DNA of 58,774 nucleotides from Tissierellia bacterium (lineage in GTDB: Bacteria > Bacillota > Clostridia > Tissierellales > Peptoniphilaceae), in the NCBI GenBank assembly GCA_012728295.1, contig JAAYFJ010000003.1:1-58774 (forward strand), read 5' to 3'. Both the position numbers and the translations under genes were made by a program. The notes under the pieces were generated by a model that made no database searches, had not been told where the DNA came from, and was given only the letters and a program-made list of their open reading frames with translations. Position 1 is the first letter of the stretch. Each line of letters starts with the position of its first letter. Shown one piece after another: positions 35,000-43,935 of this stretch.

Positions 35000-35932
35000 A
35001 TGATGGTAGAAGTTAAAAACTTAGTTAAAAGGTATAAAGAACTAGTGGCTTTAGATCACTTTAATTTAGAAGTAAAAGAAGGAGAGATTCTAGGCTTATT
35101 AGGTCCAAATGGCTCAGGAAAAACTACTGCTATAAACTGTATGCTAGCCCTTCTAAGTTATGATAAAGGCGAGATAAAAATAATGGGAAAAGAAATGACC
35201 TCAGATTCTTACGACATTAAAGGTCAGATTGGAATAGTTCCACAGGAAGTAGCGCTTTTTCAGAATTTAACTGTTAGAGAAAACTTGGATTATTTTGCTG
35301 GGCTATATATCGACGACTCAAAAAAACGGAAAGAAGCCGTGGAATATGCCATAAGATTTGTTGGCTTAGAAAGTCATGCGAAATACAAGATAAAAAAACT
35401 TTCAGGAGGTTTGAAAAGACGAGCTAATATTGCTTGCGGCATTGCCCATAAGCCGAAGTTAATATTTTTTGATGAGCCTACAGTGGCTGTCGATGCTCAA
35501 AGTAGAAACTTTATATTACAAGGAATTAAACAGCTGTCTAAAGAAGGTAGCACCATTATTTATACGACCCATTATTTGGATGAGGCACAGCAGCTATGCG
35601 ATAGAATTGTAATAATGGACAATGGTAAATCTATTGCTGTAGGCAGTGTGGAAGATTTGAAAAAAAATATAGATACCAGAGAGAAGATTACTGTCAGCTT
35701 CTTAGAAGATGCGAATTGGATTCTAGAAGATTTAAGACAATTACCTCACATTATTGATGTATTATACGACAAAGAACAGTATGTGCTAAAATTCGAGGCG
35801 GGAGTAAATAATTTAGAAAACTTATTGGACTACATTAGGCAGAAAAAACTTGTGTATAAAGACCTTTATAGCGAGCAGCTGACTTTAAATGACGTATTTT
35901 TAGAATTGACAGGGAAGGAGTTGAGAGAGTGA
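35000..35932 (+). CDS. ABC transporter ATP-binding protein
   Basis: 310 residues. Walker A 'GPNGSGKTTAIN' (about 37-48), Q-loop 'PQEVALFQ', signature 'LSGGLKRRANIA' (about 136-147), Walker B 'LIFFDEPTVAVD' (about 156-167) and H-loop 'TTHYLDEA'. The C-terminal 90 residues form the extra domain typical of ABC-2 exporter ATPases (NatA/DrrA/CcmA type). Two permeases follow with overlapping ends. Likely exports a drug, lipid or peptide, or ions, under the adjacent two-component system; the substrate is not visible. Confidence 0.93.
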   Translation: MMVEVKNLVKRYKELVALDHFNLEVKEGEILGLLGPNGSGKTTAINCMLALLSYDKGEIKIMGKEMTSDSYDIKGQIGIVPQEVALFQNLTVRENLDYFAGLYIDDSKKRKEAVEYAIRFVGLESHAKYKIKKLSGGLKRRANIACGIAHKPKLIFFDEPTVAVDAQSRNFILQGIKQLSKEGSTIIYTTHYLDEAQQLCDRIVIMDNGKSIAVGSVEDLKKNIDTREKITVSFLEDANWILEDLRQLPHIIDVLYDKEQYVLKFEAGVNNLENLLDYIRQKKLVYKDLYSEQLTLNDVFLELTGKELRE

Positions 35933-36996
35933 TGAATAACGTTCTATGGGGAATTAAAAACAATATATTATTCCAACTAAGATCTCCAGCTTTTTTAATA
36001 TGGTGCGTTATATATCCCGTTATTTTAATCTCTATATTTAATTTTGCTTTTTCCGGTCTAACTGTAGAGGAACCAATAAGCATTAATATTGGATATTCAG
36101 AAAATAGCGGATCATATTTTTTAAAGCAGGGAATTGATTTTTTACACGGAAGACCTATGGATTTAGATGAAGGGAAAAGTCTATTAAAAAAAGGAGAAAT
36201 AGATGGATATATAAAGACAGACGGTTCAATATTAATAAATGAAAAAGGATTTAATCAAACGATATTAAAGAATATGGCAGATATTGAAGCTAAGTGGCAA
36301 TACCTGTTTCTACAAGGTGAAGATTTATCAAAAACTGACTTTGATACAGAATTTGTAGAGAATGTAGACCAGGATATAAGACCGTTGGATGTGATATATT
36401 TTGCTCTTTTAGCTATGGTAAGTATTTACAGTTACTATGGTGGGGTGGGTTTTGTGGAAACTGTTTTACCCAATAGAAGTCTACACGGACAAAGAATTGG
36501 TGTAGCTCCTATTAGAAAGTTCAAATCCATATTATTTGGGATAGTGGTGATTATGCTAATTAACACCCTGGCAAATATTATATTAATCCTTCACATGGAA
36601 TTAGTGTTGAAGTTGGGAATAATAAAAAATATTCCTATGACAATGATGTTAATCTTTGCAGGGAATTGGTTAGGGGCGACTGCAGGAATATTAGTAGGAG
36701 CAGCGTTTTCTTTTCCTTCGGTGGTTAAAGAGGGAATTGGAATAGTCTTTACACTTATTATGGCAGCGTTATCAGGAATGATGGGAGGAGAACTAAAGCA
36801 CATTGTAGATTCTAAAGTTCCATGGATAAATAAGATCAATCCAGTTTCCATAATATCAAATAATCTATTTAGAGTTAATATGCTAGATATATTCAGTGGA
36901 TATAGAATTGCTGCAGCCTGGCTTTTTATTATAAGGTTGGTAATGTTGGTAGTTGTTTCCATTTTTTTAAGGAGGAAGAGCTATGACAGTATTTAA
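35932..36996 (+). CDS. ABC-2 type exporter permease, first subunit
   Basis: About 354 residues: one N-terminal transmembrane helix (about 18-40), a large extracytoplasmic loop (about 45-155) and a C-terminal block of five helices, the standard ABC2_membrane_3 layout. It starts at an ATG overlapping the ATPase stop; a GTG three bases upstream is also possible. Its 3' end overlaps the next permease by 14 bases. Pairs with that homologous subunit to form the exporter channel. Confidence 0.85.
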   Translation: MNNVLWGIKNNILFQLRSPAFLIWCVIYPVILISIFNFAFSGLTVEEPISINIGYSENSGSYFLKQGIDFLHGRPMDLDEGKSLLKKGEIDGYIKTDGSILINEKGFNQTILKNMADIEAKWQYLFLQGEDLSKTDFDTEFVENVDQDIRPLDVIYFALLAMVSIYSYYGGVGFVETVLPNRSLHGQRIGVAPIRKFKSILFGIVVIMLINTLANIILILHMELVLKLGIIKNIPMTMMLIFAGNWLGATAGILVGAAFSFPSVVKEGIGIVFTLIMAALSGMMGGELKHIVDSKVPWINKINPVSIISNNLFRVNMLDIFSGYRIAAAWLFIIRLVMLVVVSIFLRRKSYDSI

Positions 36997-38110
36997 AGCA
37001 TTTCTAAAAAACGCGGCAACAATGAAAATGGTCTTTATAGGATATATTTTGTTATTTGCTGTAATGGCAGTATTCAACAGTTCAGGAGGAAGACAAGGAG
37101 AGGATATCTTTGTGGAATCACCTGTATATTTAGCCGTTGTAGACAATGCCAAAACGGAACTATCTAAAAGTTTAATTCAATATTTGGAAACAAAAAATTA
37201 TGTGGATATTGTTGAAGATGGAATAGATGAATTGAGAGAAAACACTTATACCGGAAAGTATTCAGGTGCCATCGTAATAAAAAAAGATTTCGATGAACTA
37301 ATAAGCAGCAAAAGAAAGGCAATAGAGTTTATAAACTCATCTAAAGATATTAGCTCCGTTCTAATGGGGTTAAAGTTAAAGACATTTTTTTCTGCAGCAA
37401 CCATAGTAGATTCAGATGGAAAGTTTAATATAGACACATTAAACAAGGCAATGAATGAAGAAGTAAAAGTAGAGATGTTAAAGAGCAATTCAGAAGTGAT
37501 GGATGACGAAAACATGAAGATTCTAAATTACTTTAACTTCACTGCATATATTAGTTTAGCGATGATAATATTAATAATTGGAAGCGTTATGGTAGACTTT
37601 GCAGAAGGAAAAGTTATGACTAGAAGCCGTGTTTCGAAAATAGGGGGCGCTAGATACAATATTAGTCTATATGCTGGCCAAATGGTCCTAGGAGCAATTA
37701 CTATAGCTGCTTTGATAGCACTGGGACTATTATCCAATATGATCTTTGGCTACAGCCTTACAGTTGGGAAATATGTAATAAATCTGGCAGTATTTACCGT
37801 AAGCGGAATAACCATGACAAACTTAATTTTCAACATAAGCAACAATAAAAATGTAATAAATATTGCTTCGACGGTACTATCTCTTGGAATATCATTTATC
37901 TCAGGGGTAATGGTGCCTATAAAATATCTATCCAGTACAGTAATAAATGTGGCGAGGTTTTTCCCAACTTATTACTTTGTAAAGGCAAATGAAATGGTGG
38001 CAACGCAGTCCGGGGGAGTATGGAAGTATTTGTTGATAATAATCGGATTTTCATTAGCATATGTGATTTTAGGAACAGTTATTTATAAATTAAAATCAAA
38101 AGAAATATAA
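36983..38110 (+). CDS. ABC-2 type exporter permease, second subunit
   Basis: 375 residues with the same topology as the preceding gene: N-terminal helix (about 10-30), extracytoplasmic domain to about residue 185, then six helices ending in 'VILGTVIYKLKSKE'. It starts inside the previous gene behind GGAGGAAGAG. Together the three genes make a complete exporter with a heterodimeric membrane part. A weak hairpin (CATTAGAAT with ATTCTAATG, about 38124-38158) without a T run follows and may be the operon end. Confidence 0.87.
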   Translation: MTVFKAFLKNAATMKMVFIGYILLFAVMAVFNSSGGRQGEDIFVESPVYLAVVDNAKTELSKSLIQYLETKNYVDIVEDGIDELRENTYTGKYSGAIVIKKDFDELISSKRKAIEFINSSKDISSVLMGLKLKTFFSAATIVDSDGKFNIDTLNKAMNEEVKVEMLKSNSEVMDDENMKILNYFNFTAYISLAMIILIIGSVMVDFAEGKVMTRSRVSKIGGARYNISLYAGQMVLGAITIAALIALGLLSNMIFGYSLTVGKYVINLAVFTVSGITMTNLIFNISNNKNVINIASTVLSLGISFISGVMVPIKYLSSTVINVARFFPTYYFVKANEMVATQSGGVWKYLLIIIGFSLAYVILGTVIYKLKSKEI

Positions 38111-38274
38111 TAAAAAATTAGGCATTAGAATGTATAATTGCTTTACTAATTCTAATGGGCTCACCTTTATTCTAGGTTTATTTTTATCTTGAACTATAAA
38201 ATATTGTGATAAATAAGCCTTCGTTATATGATAGTAACGACCGTAATATCACGATTATCTTAAGGAGGTAAAAA

Positions 38275-39162
38275 GTGAACGACAATGAGTCGCCAAATTA
38301 TAGGGACCCGGAAATGGCACCTGAGTCCGCTAGAAAAGTTAGAGCTATTATTATTGGCAACTTATTATGTGCTTTAGCTATAACCCTATTTTTTAAGCCA
38401 CAAAAGCTAATCAGTGGAGGAGTTGGAGGAATAAGCGTATTTATTGAGTATATTACTGAATTTCCTGCGGGGATAACAGTTTTTTTACTAAACTTTCCAT
38501 TGTTTATAGTGGGCTATAAGCGCTTAAACCAGCAGTTTGTCACTTATGGATTTGTATCCGCAATTATGTTTTCAATTTTTCTTAGCTTACTGAGCTTCAT
38601 TAAACCAGTGTCACTGACAGGGGACACAATGCTTGATGCAATTTTTGGAGGAGCTTTAAACGGCTTAGGCATGGGAATTATGTTTAGGAATGGAACATGC
38701 CAAGGAGGCTTAGATATCGTTGCAGCATTAATGAGAAAAAAGAGCAACATCAATATAGGAACAGCTTTGATGATAATGAATGGAATAATAATTGCTCTAG
38801 CAAGTGTTATATTTACGTTGAGAAGAGGTCTTTTCACATTAGTGGCAATGTATGTTGCATATGAGATATTAGATAAAATACAGATGGGATTTGGAGAAAG
38901 CAAACAAATATTCATTGTAACTAGAAAAGAAAAAGAAGTTGCTAAAGCTATACAGCAGAGAATAAGGCGTGGAGTCACTTTTCTAAAAGGAGAAGGTGGC
39001 TGGAGTCACGAGGAACACAGGATAATATTAACTGTAGTTAGTTCCAGGCAAATAGTTGCAATAAAAGAAATATTAAATGAAATTGATCCAAGGGCTTTCT
39101 TTACGGTTTCGGACACATTGGAAGTAAAGGGCCATGGATTTAGAAATGCAGATTTAGAGTAA
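38275..39162 (+). CDS. YitT-family membrane protein (DUF161/DUF2179)
   Basis: 295 residues. Five or six transmembrane helices (about 25-205) with the family segment 'GGVGGISVFIEYITEFPAG' (about 48-66) and 'GTCQGGLDIVAALM', then a cytoplasmic C-terminal DUF2179 domain ('IRRGVTFLKGEGGW', about 228-241). YitT proteins are common in Firmicutes, often in several copies, with no settled function. GTG start behind TTAAGGAGG. The ligand-like DUF2179 domain resembles PII-type folds, so a sensing role is conceivable. Confidence 0.9.
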   Translation: MNDNESPNYRDPEMAPESARKVRAIIIGNLLCALAITLFFKPQKLISGGVGGISVFIEYITEFPAGITVFLLNFPLFIVGYKRLNQQFVTYGFVSAIMFSIFLSLLSFIKPVSLTGDTMLDAIFGGALNGLGMGIMFRNGTCQGGLDIVAALMRKKSNINIGTALMIMNGIIIALASVIFTLRRGLFTLVAMYVAYEILDKIQMGFGESKQIFIVTRKEKEVAKAIQQRIRRGVTFLKGEGGWSHEEHRIILTVVSSRQIVAIKEILNEIDPRAFFTVSDTLEVKGHGFRNADLE

Positions 39163-39190
39163 TTAAAAAACATTGCTTTCAGGAGGGTAT

Positions 39191-40243
39191 ATGTTCAAAC
39201 TATCCAAAGGAGATAAAGTAGCAATAGTAAGCTTATCCAGTGGAGTATTAGGGCAGAGTTCCTGTAGCCATCAACTGGAACTAGGAGCTAAACGGATTAG
39301 GTCTTTTGGCCTCGAACCAGTTTATATGAAAAATGCCTTAAAAGGCATAGAATATATTAAATCCAACCCTAAAGCTAGAGCAGAAGATTTAATTCAAGCT
39401 TTTAAAGATAAGACGATTAATGCAGTTTTTTGTGCAATAGGTGGAATTGACACCTATAGAATAGCACCCTATATCTTTGACAATCCAGAAGCTATCTCAA
39501 CAATAAAAAACAATCCTAAGTTATTTATGGGATATTCAGACACCACAATAAATCATTTTATGCTTAGGAAGCTAGGTATTAACACTATATATGGATTAAG
39601 CTATTTACCAGATTTTTCAGAATTAGGCGAAGAGATGCTGCCATATACTAAAAGTGCATTTGAACAATTATTTAGGGAAGAGCCATTTAGATTTGGTCCA
39701 TCAGATACTTGGTATGAGGAGAGGACAGACTTTTCAGCAAAGGCATTAAATACACCGAGAATTGCCCATAAAGAAACCCGAGGATATGAGCTGTTACAAG
39801 GCAAACCCCAGTTTAAAGGTCATCTTTTAGGAGGGTGCATAGATAGCATCTATGAGCTGTTGACAGGATATAGGTTTGAAGATGAAAAAACCATTAATGA
39901 TAAATACCAGCTTTTCCCAGCCACAGAAGATTTTAATGGTGCGATATTGTTTTTAGAGACCAGTGAAGAAAAGCCGTCACCAGAGTACATTGAAAACACC
40001 TTGAATATATTAATAGCCAGAGGTGTGTTAGATGTAATAAATGGTGTGATAATAGGGAAACCACAAGATGAAATAATGTATGATGAGTACAAAGAGGTAT
40101 ATAAAAGAGTACTAAAAACATATCCAATATCAGTAGTATATAATATGAACTTTGGTCATGCACATCCAAAGATGATAATGCCCTACGGAACCATGGCATA
40201 TATTGACACAGATAAACAAGAGATAATAATGGAAAGGCCATAG
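39191..40243 (+). CDS. S66 family peptidase (LD-carboxypeptidase / MccF-like)
   Basis: 350 residues. Serine peptidase family S66: nucleophile in 'MGYSDTT' (about Ser117), the 'LLGGCIDSIYELLTG' segment with Glu (about 214-228) and the catalytic His in 'FGHAHPKMIMPYG' near the C-terminus. The family includes muropeptide LD-carboxypeptidases that recycle peptidoglycan and MccF, which cleaves microcin C-type aminoacyl nucleotides. The length and 'SDTTINHF' context look closer to the MccF-like branch, but this is not decisive. ATG chosen behind AGGAGGG. Confidence 0.85.
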   Translation: MFKLSKGDKVAIVSLSSGVLGQSSCSHQLELGAKRIRSFGLEPVYMKNALKGIEYIKSNPKARAEDLIQAFKDKTINAVFCAIGGIDTYRIAPYIFDNPEAISTIKNNPKLFMGYSDTTINHFMLRKLGINTIYGLSYLPDFSELGEEMLPYTKSAFEQLFREEPFRFGPSDTWYEERTDFSAKALNTPRIAHKETRGYELLQGKPQFKGHLLGGCIDSIYELLTGYRFEDEKTINDKYQLFPATEDFNGAILFLETSEEKPSPEYIENTLNILIARGVLDVINGVIIGKPQDEIMYDEYKEVYKRVLKTYPISVVYNMNFGHAHPKMIMPYGTMAYIDTDKQEIIMERP

Positions 40244-40261
40244 GGAAAAAACAAAAACGCA

Positions 40262-40301
40262 AAAACGGTATACACTGGAAAAAACCTGTGTATACCGTTT
40301 T
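40262..40301. terminator. Bidirectional terminator
   Basis: AAAACGGTATACAC at 40262-40275 pairs with GTGTATACCGTTTT at 40288-40301. It separates the converging S66 peptidase and NTF2-like genes. Confidence 0.9.
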
Positions 40302-40302
40302 A

Positions 40303-40761
40303 TTATGATTCAATAGGTGGAGCGGATGCTTCCTCAACGTTCTGCTCTTGCAAAGCTTTAAAATAGCCCTTTAAATATTCTGTGTCACAGAAAACTTCCA
40401 ATGGCATTACCTTTCCCCATGAAATGGTTATCACATGAACTCCGCGGTTGGAATAAGCATTGCCTCTCCTGTCAGTTAGAGTGTCAGTCCACTCTAGCAT
40501 AGCAACAGTATGCCAGGGGAAGCCACTGACTGCAACTTTTTCAATTTGAAAATTCAAATCCGGCATTAGCCTTGCGAGCCTCTCATACCAAAGCAAAATT
40601 GATGAATGGGTTCTCCTCAACCCTGATAATGGATGATTTTCGCCAGAGAACCAGTGGGACACACCGTCTTTATTAAATTGCTTGGTGACAAAATCATAAT
40701 CACCATTATTTAAAGCAGCGAAAGAATTAATCAAATTACGCTTAACAATAGCATGATACAT
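40303..40761 (-). CDS. NTF2-like (SnoaL-type) protein
   Basis: 152 residues. Begins with a helical segment 'NLINSFAALNNGDYDFVTKQF' (about 8-28), then alternating strands, with 'GLRRTHSSILLWYERL', as in the NTF2/SnoaL fold; these cone-shaped proteins include isomerases, cyclases and binding proteins. No catalytic assignment is possible. ATG at 40761 is placed behind GGTGGTG; the frame could start four codons earlier at GTG. It precedes nothing in its own direction, ends at the bidirectional terminator, and lies 37 bases downstream of the selenium cluster enzyme on the same strand. Confidence 0.7.
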   Translation of the reverse strand: MYHAIVKRNLINSFAALNNGDYDFVTKQFNKDGVSHWFSGENHPLSGLRRTHSSILLWYERLARLMPDLNFQIEKVAVSGFPWHTVAMLEWTDTLTDRRGNAYSNRGVHVITISWGKVMPLEVFCDTEYLKGYFKALQEQNVEEASAPPIES

Positions 40762-40798
40762 AATGTTCACCACCGTTGAAATATGAAAGAATTATTCA

Positions 40799-41938
40799 CT
40801 AGAGTTCCGAAGTAAGAATCTCGACAGCTTCAATACATTTTTGTATTTCCTCTTTAGTATTAAATAATGAAAAGCTAAATCTAACAACTCCTTGGGATTT
40901 AGTACCGTTTGTCAGATGCCACATGGGCGCACAGTGAGAACCAGGTCTGGTGGCAATGCCAAATCTTTGATCCAAGATTTCGCTAATCTTAGAAGAAGGA
41001 ATATCTTTAATATTAAGGGCAACGACAGAACCATGTTCTCGACTATGCCCTCCATATACTTTAACTCCAGGAAGGTCCTTAACACCAAGGTAAAACTGCT
41101 CACGTAAAGCATAAAGATAATCTTCGTGCCCTTTATTGTCGGAACTACTAAGCCACTTAATCGCAGCAGCCAGTCCATGAACGGCTGGTAGATTTCCTGT
41201 TCCAGCCTCACATATTTCCGGGAAGGTTGTAGGATGTCGCTTGTCAAAAGAATGTATTCCACTACCACCTGTTATTACCGGCTCCATGGAAATATCACCA
41301 ATGGCTATTAAACCACCGCTTCCCCTTGGGCCATATAGCGATTTATGACCGGTAAAAGCGACTAAAGTATTACCCCAGCTATTATCAAAAACAAATGGAA
41401 CAACTCCTGCTGCTTGGCTAATATCCAAAATAAGTAACAGGTTTTTTTCTTTAGCAAACGCTTTGACATCTTCTATTGGTGCCTTTTGACCAGTAACATT
41501 GCTCATGGCATTAATTACCAGAGCCTTAGTATTTGACTTGTAAAGCTTAGATAAATCGTCCATATACCAAGAACCATCACTAGATGGAATCATATCCAAC
41601 TCTACACCAAGTTCCTCCATTTGGTATAAAGGCCTTAATGCACTATTATGCTCCCAAGGCGAATAAATGACATGATCTCCTGGGTTCAGAGAACCTTTAA
41701 TGGCAATATTAAGTGCAACCGTTGAATTAGGAGTAAAACCTAAGTTCCAATATGCAGAAACACCAAAGAAATCTGCCACAGTCATCCTATCATTATCCAT
41801 AACTTTAAGAGCATCTAATGAAAAGGCATGACCACCTCTAGACGGATTTCCCCAAGGACGCTTCATAGCTTCCACCATGGCATCTATGACTACATCGGGT
41901 TTATTAATGGTAGTGGCACCATTATCCGCATAAATCAT
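40799..41938 (-). CDS. Cysteine desulfurase-like class V aminotransferase of the selenium cluster
   Basis: Fold-type-I PLP enzyme of 379 residues. 'YADNGATTINKP' at the start, the PLP lysine in 'FTGHKSLYGPRGSGGL' (about 195-210) and the active-site Cys in 'RPGSHCAPMWH' (about Cys337). In many selenium-using anaerobes a gene of this subgroup lies with DUF3343 and yedF; it is thought to deliver sulfur or selenium from (seleno)cysteine. The start overlaps the DUF3343 stop by four bases. Distinguishing IscS/SufS/CsdA needs alignment; the neighbourhood favours a selenium role. Confidence 0.88.
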   Translation of the reverse strand: MIYADNGATTINKPDVVIDAMVEAMKRPWGNPSRGGHAFSLDALKVMDNDRMTVADFFGVSAYWNLGFTPNSTVALNIAIKGSLNPGDHVIYSPWEHNSALRPLYQMEELGVELDMIPSSDGSWYMDDLSKLYKSNTKALVINAMSNVTGQKAPIEDVKAFAKEKNLLLILDISQAAGVVPFVFDNSWGNTLVAFTGHKSLYGPRGSGGLIAIGDISMEPVITGGSGIHSFDKRHPTTFPEICEAGTGNLPAVHGLAAAIKWLSSSDNKGHEDYLYALREQFYLGVKDLPGVKVYGGHSREHGSVVALNIKDIPSSKISEILDQRFGIATRPGSHCAPMWHLTNGTKSQGVVRFSFSLFNTKEEIQKCIEAVEILTSEL

Positions 41939-42186
41939 AATATCACCTCATATTTTGTGATAGGAGAAGCATCAATGATTTTATAGATATTATTTATAGG
42001 CAAGTTCTCATCAGAAAGCAATTTTTTAATACTATCCCAATCCGCTAGTAAAATTTTCATAGCTAGACCACACCCTGCATCAATATCTGTAGGAAGAGGT
42101 ATTAACCTGCAAGTAAAAGATTTTTCACACAGTTTCTCCGCTGCCATGGCCAGGTGGGGAGAGTTAAAAGTTATCATTGCGTTCAT
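41935..42186 (-). CDS. DUF3343 protein, selenium-associated
   Basis: 83 residues, a small soluble protein. It begins 'ITFNSPHLAMAAEKL', consistent with DUF3343, and contains the Cys motif 'DAGCGLAM' (about residues 36-43). DUF3343 genes co-occur with yedF and the class V aminotransferase in organisms that use selenium, and the protein is suspected to carry or hand over selenium. Translationally coupled to the aminotransferase (overlap 4 bases), and it starts at the yedF stop. A short in-between protein of this kind is easily missed. Confidence 0.85.
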   Translation of the reverse strand: MNAMITFNSPHLAMAAEKLCEKSFTCRLIPLPTDIDAGCGLAMKILLADWDSIKKLLSDENLPINNIYKIIDASPITKYEVIL

Positions 42187-42752
42187 TAAGGACGCACCAC
42201 CCTGTATTGAGTCATCAGCTCACATATTCTATACATATTGGTAATTTCTCCGACAGCAAGTTTCTCTTTAAGCCCATAGAAATCCAAGCATAATCCACAA
42301 GATAGAACTTCGACGCCTTTTCCAGCCAATATAGTTAAATCCTCAATGGATTTAAGGTTTTCTGTAGCCATATAAACTCCACTATTATAAAGCAATATAG
42401 CCTTAGGAAGCTCATCTTGTTCCGTTATTGCATAGATGAATCCCTCCAATAGTTTTTTACCAAAATCTGCGTCTCCTCCACCCATTTCGTTGGAAGCCAA
42501 AACTATTACATATCCATCAGAAGATACGCTATTCACTTCTCTAGTACCAGATATTTTAACACGATAAACATTAGGAGACTCTTCCTTCACTTCAGAAGTC
42601 ATTCCCATGGTACCTGAAAGTTTTTTTAAATTTTCCGTTGCAGCTTCGTTGTCTACTAAAATTATTATTTCTTCACCAGGATGCTCATTTATAGCCTGCT
42701 TGGCTTTAATCACCGGTAGTGGGCAAGCTTGTCCTAAAGCGTTTATTTCCAT
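42186..42752 (-). CDS. yedF: Selenium metabolism protein YedF
   Basis: 188 residues in two parts. Residues 1-70 are a TusA/SirA-type domain with the sulfur-carrier Cys in 'LGQACPLPVIKAK' (Cys10). Residues 80-188 are a DsrE/F-like domain with 'SCGLCLDFYGLKEKLAVG' near residue 150. The two-domain fusion defines the YedF family found next to selenium genes. It is the first gene of the minus-strand trio yedF-DUF3343-aminotransferase and is divergent from mnmH. RBS AAGGAGG before the ATG. Confidence 0.92.
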   Translation of the reverse strand: MEINALGQACPLPVIKAKQAINEHPGEEIIILVDNEAATENLKKLSGTMGMTSEVKEESPNVYRVKISGTREVNSVSSDGYVIVLASNEMGGGDADFGKKLLEGFIYAITEQDELPKAILLYNSGVYMATENLKSIEDLTILAGKGVEVLSCGLCLDFYGLKEKLAVGEITNMYRICELMTQYRVVRP

Positions 42753-42852
42753 AATATCCTCCTTTTCGTTAAACCAGATGTAATTATAAATTGACTTGCT
42801 TATATATCATTGTACCACTTAATTTTGAAAAGATGCACTCAAGTAGATTAAC

Positions 42853-42881
42853 TTGTTAAGATTATCTGAATAAAGTATAAT
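42853..42881 (+). promoter_or_regulatory. Promoter of mnmH
   Basis: TTGTTA at 42853-42858 and TATAAT at 42876-42881, spacer 17, with AAGGGGAG just downstream. Confidence 0.6.
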
Positions 42882-42901
42882 CTTAAGGGGAGATGAGATT
42901 T

Positions 42902-43921
42902 ATGCACCATCTAATAGAATATTCAGAATTTGAAAATATGGAAGAAAGCAAATCGGCAATATGGATTGATCTAAGAAGCGAAAGCGAATACGCAAAAGGA
43001 ACCATATCGGGAGCAATTTCGATGCCGGTTTTTAATGATGAAGAAAGAGCAATCGTAGGAACTCTTTACTTGGGCGGTCAAGTGGAAGAAGCAAAACGAC
43101 AAGGAGTGCGAATATTTAGCAAAAAACTACCTGATTACTACGAAAGGATATTAGAACTTACCAAAGGTGAATCAATGGTAATACTATTTTGTGCAAGAGG
43201 AGGATATAGAAGCAAAGCCATATTCGAAGCCTTTAGAGCACTAAATATGAACGTAAACAGACTAAATGGAGGATATAAAGCATATCGACAACATTTGCTA
43301 AAAAACATAGACAGACTGATAAATGAGAAGAGATACATTGTATTAGATGGTTTTACAGGATGTGGAAAGACAGATTTATTATATAGTTTAGAAAGCAAAG
43401 GACTTCCTGTACTTCATTTGGAAAAAATGGCAAATCATAGAGGATCGTTGCTTGGACATGTGGGATTAGGACCACAGCCTGCACAAAAACAATTTGAAAG
43501 CGAAATATATAAAAGCTTACTAGAAATGGACCAGCCATATGTCTTTGTAGAAGGAGAAAGCCCTAGAATAGGTAAGTTGATGATACCTAAGGAACTCACC
43601 AAGGCCATTAGAAGTGGAGAACATATATTAGTAAGCACCAGCTTGGAGAAAAGAATTTCCAATATAAAAAAAGACTATCTCTTTGACGATGATAAAGAAC
43701 TGTTAGAAGCCATAGACTCCATGGCATCATATATAAATGAAGAAAATAGAACAAAGTTAAAAAAATACATCAGTTCTGGAGACTACAACAAGGCAATAGA
43801 ATGGTTGATAACCAGATACTACGATCAAAGATATAAAATGGAAGGAAAGACATATATTTTGGAAGTGCAAAATGATAATGTAGAAGAAGCGACAGAGCAA
43901 TTAATAAAACTGGTGAAATAA
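42902..43921 (+). CDS. mnmH: tRNA 2-selenouridine synthase
   Basis: Replaces the sulfur of 2-thiouridine at the tRNA wobble position with selenium, using selenophosphate and geranyl pyrophosphate. 339 residues: rhodanese domain with the catalytic Cys in 'FCARGGYRS' (Cys97), then a P-loop domain with 'GFTGCGKTDLL' (about 150-160). Start ATG at 42902 gives proper spacing from AAGGGGAG; an ATG nine bases earlier has no spacing. Presence implies that the organism makes selenophosphate; selD is not in this window. Also called selU or ybbB. The MFS gene follows 14 bases later. Confidence 0.94.
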   Translation: MHHLIEYSEFENMEESKSAIWIDLRSESEYAKGTISGAISMPVFNDEERAIVGTLYLGGQVEEAKRQGVRIFSKKLPDYYERILELTKGESMVILFCARGGYRSKAIFEAFRALNMNVNRLNGGYKAYRQHLLKNIDRLINEKRYIVLDGFTGCGKTDLLYSLESKGLPVLHLEKMANHRGSLLGHVGLGPQPAQKQFESEIYKSLLEMDQPYVFVEGESPRIGKLMIPKELTKAIRSGEHILVSTSLEKRISNIKKDYLFDDDKELLEAIDSMASYINEENRTKLKKYISSGDYNKAIEWLITRYYDQRYKMEGKTYILEVQNDNVEEATEQLIKLVK

Positions 43922-43935
43922 GCAAGGAGAATGAT

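Noticed and set aside
38124-38158. Hairpin after the ABC-2 exporter as a full terminator
   Set aside because: The stem is short and A/T-rich with no T run; mentioned only within the permease entry.
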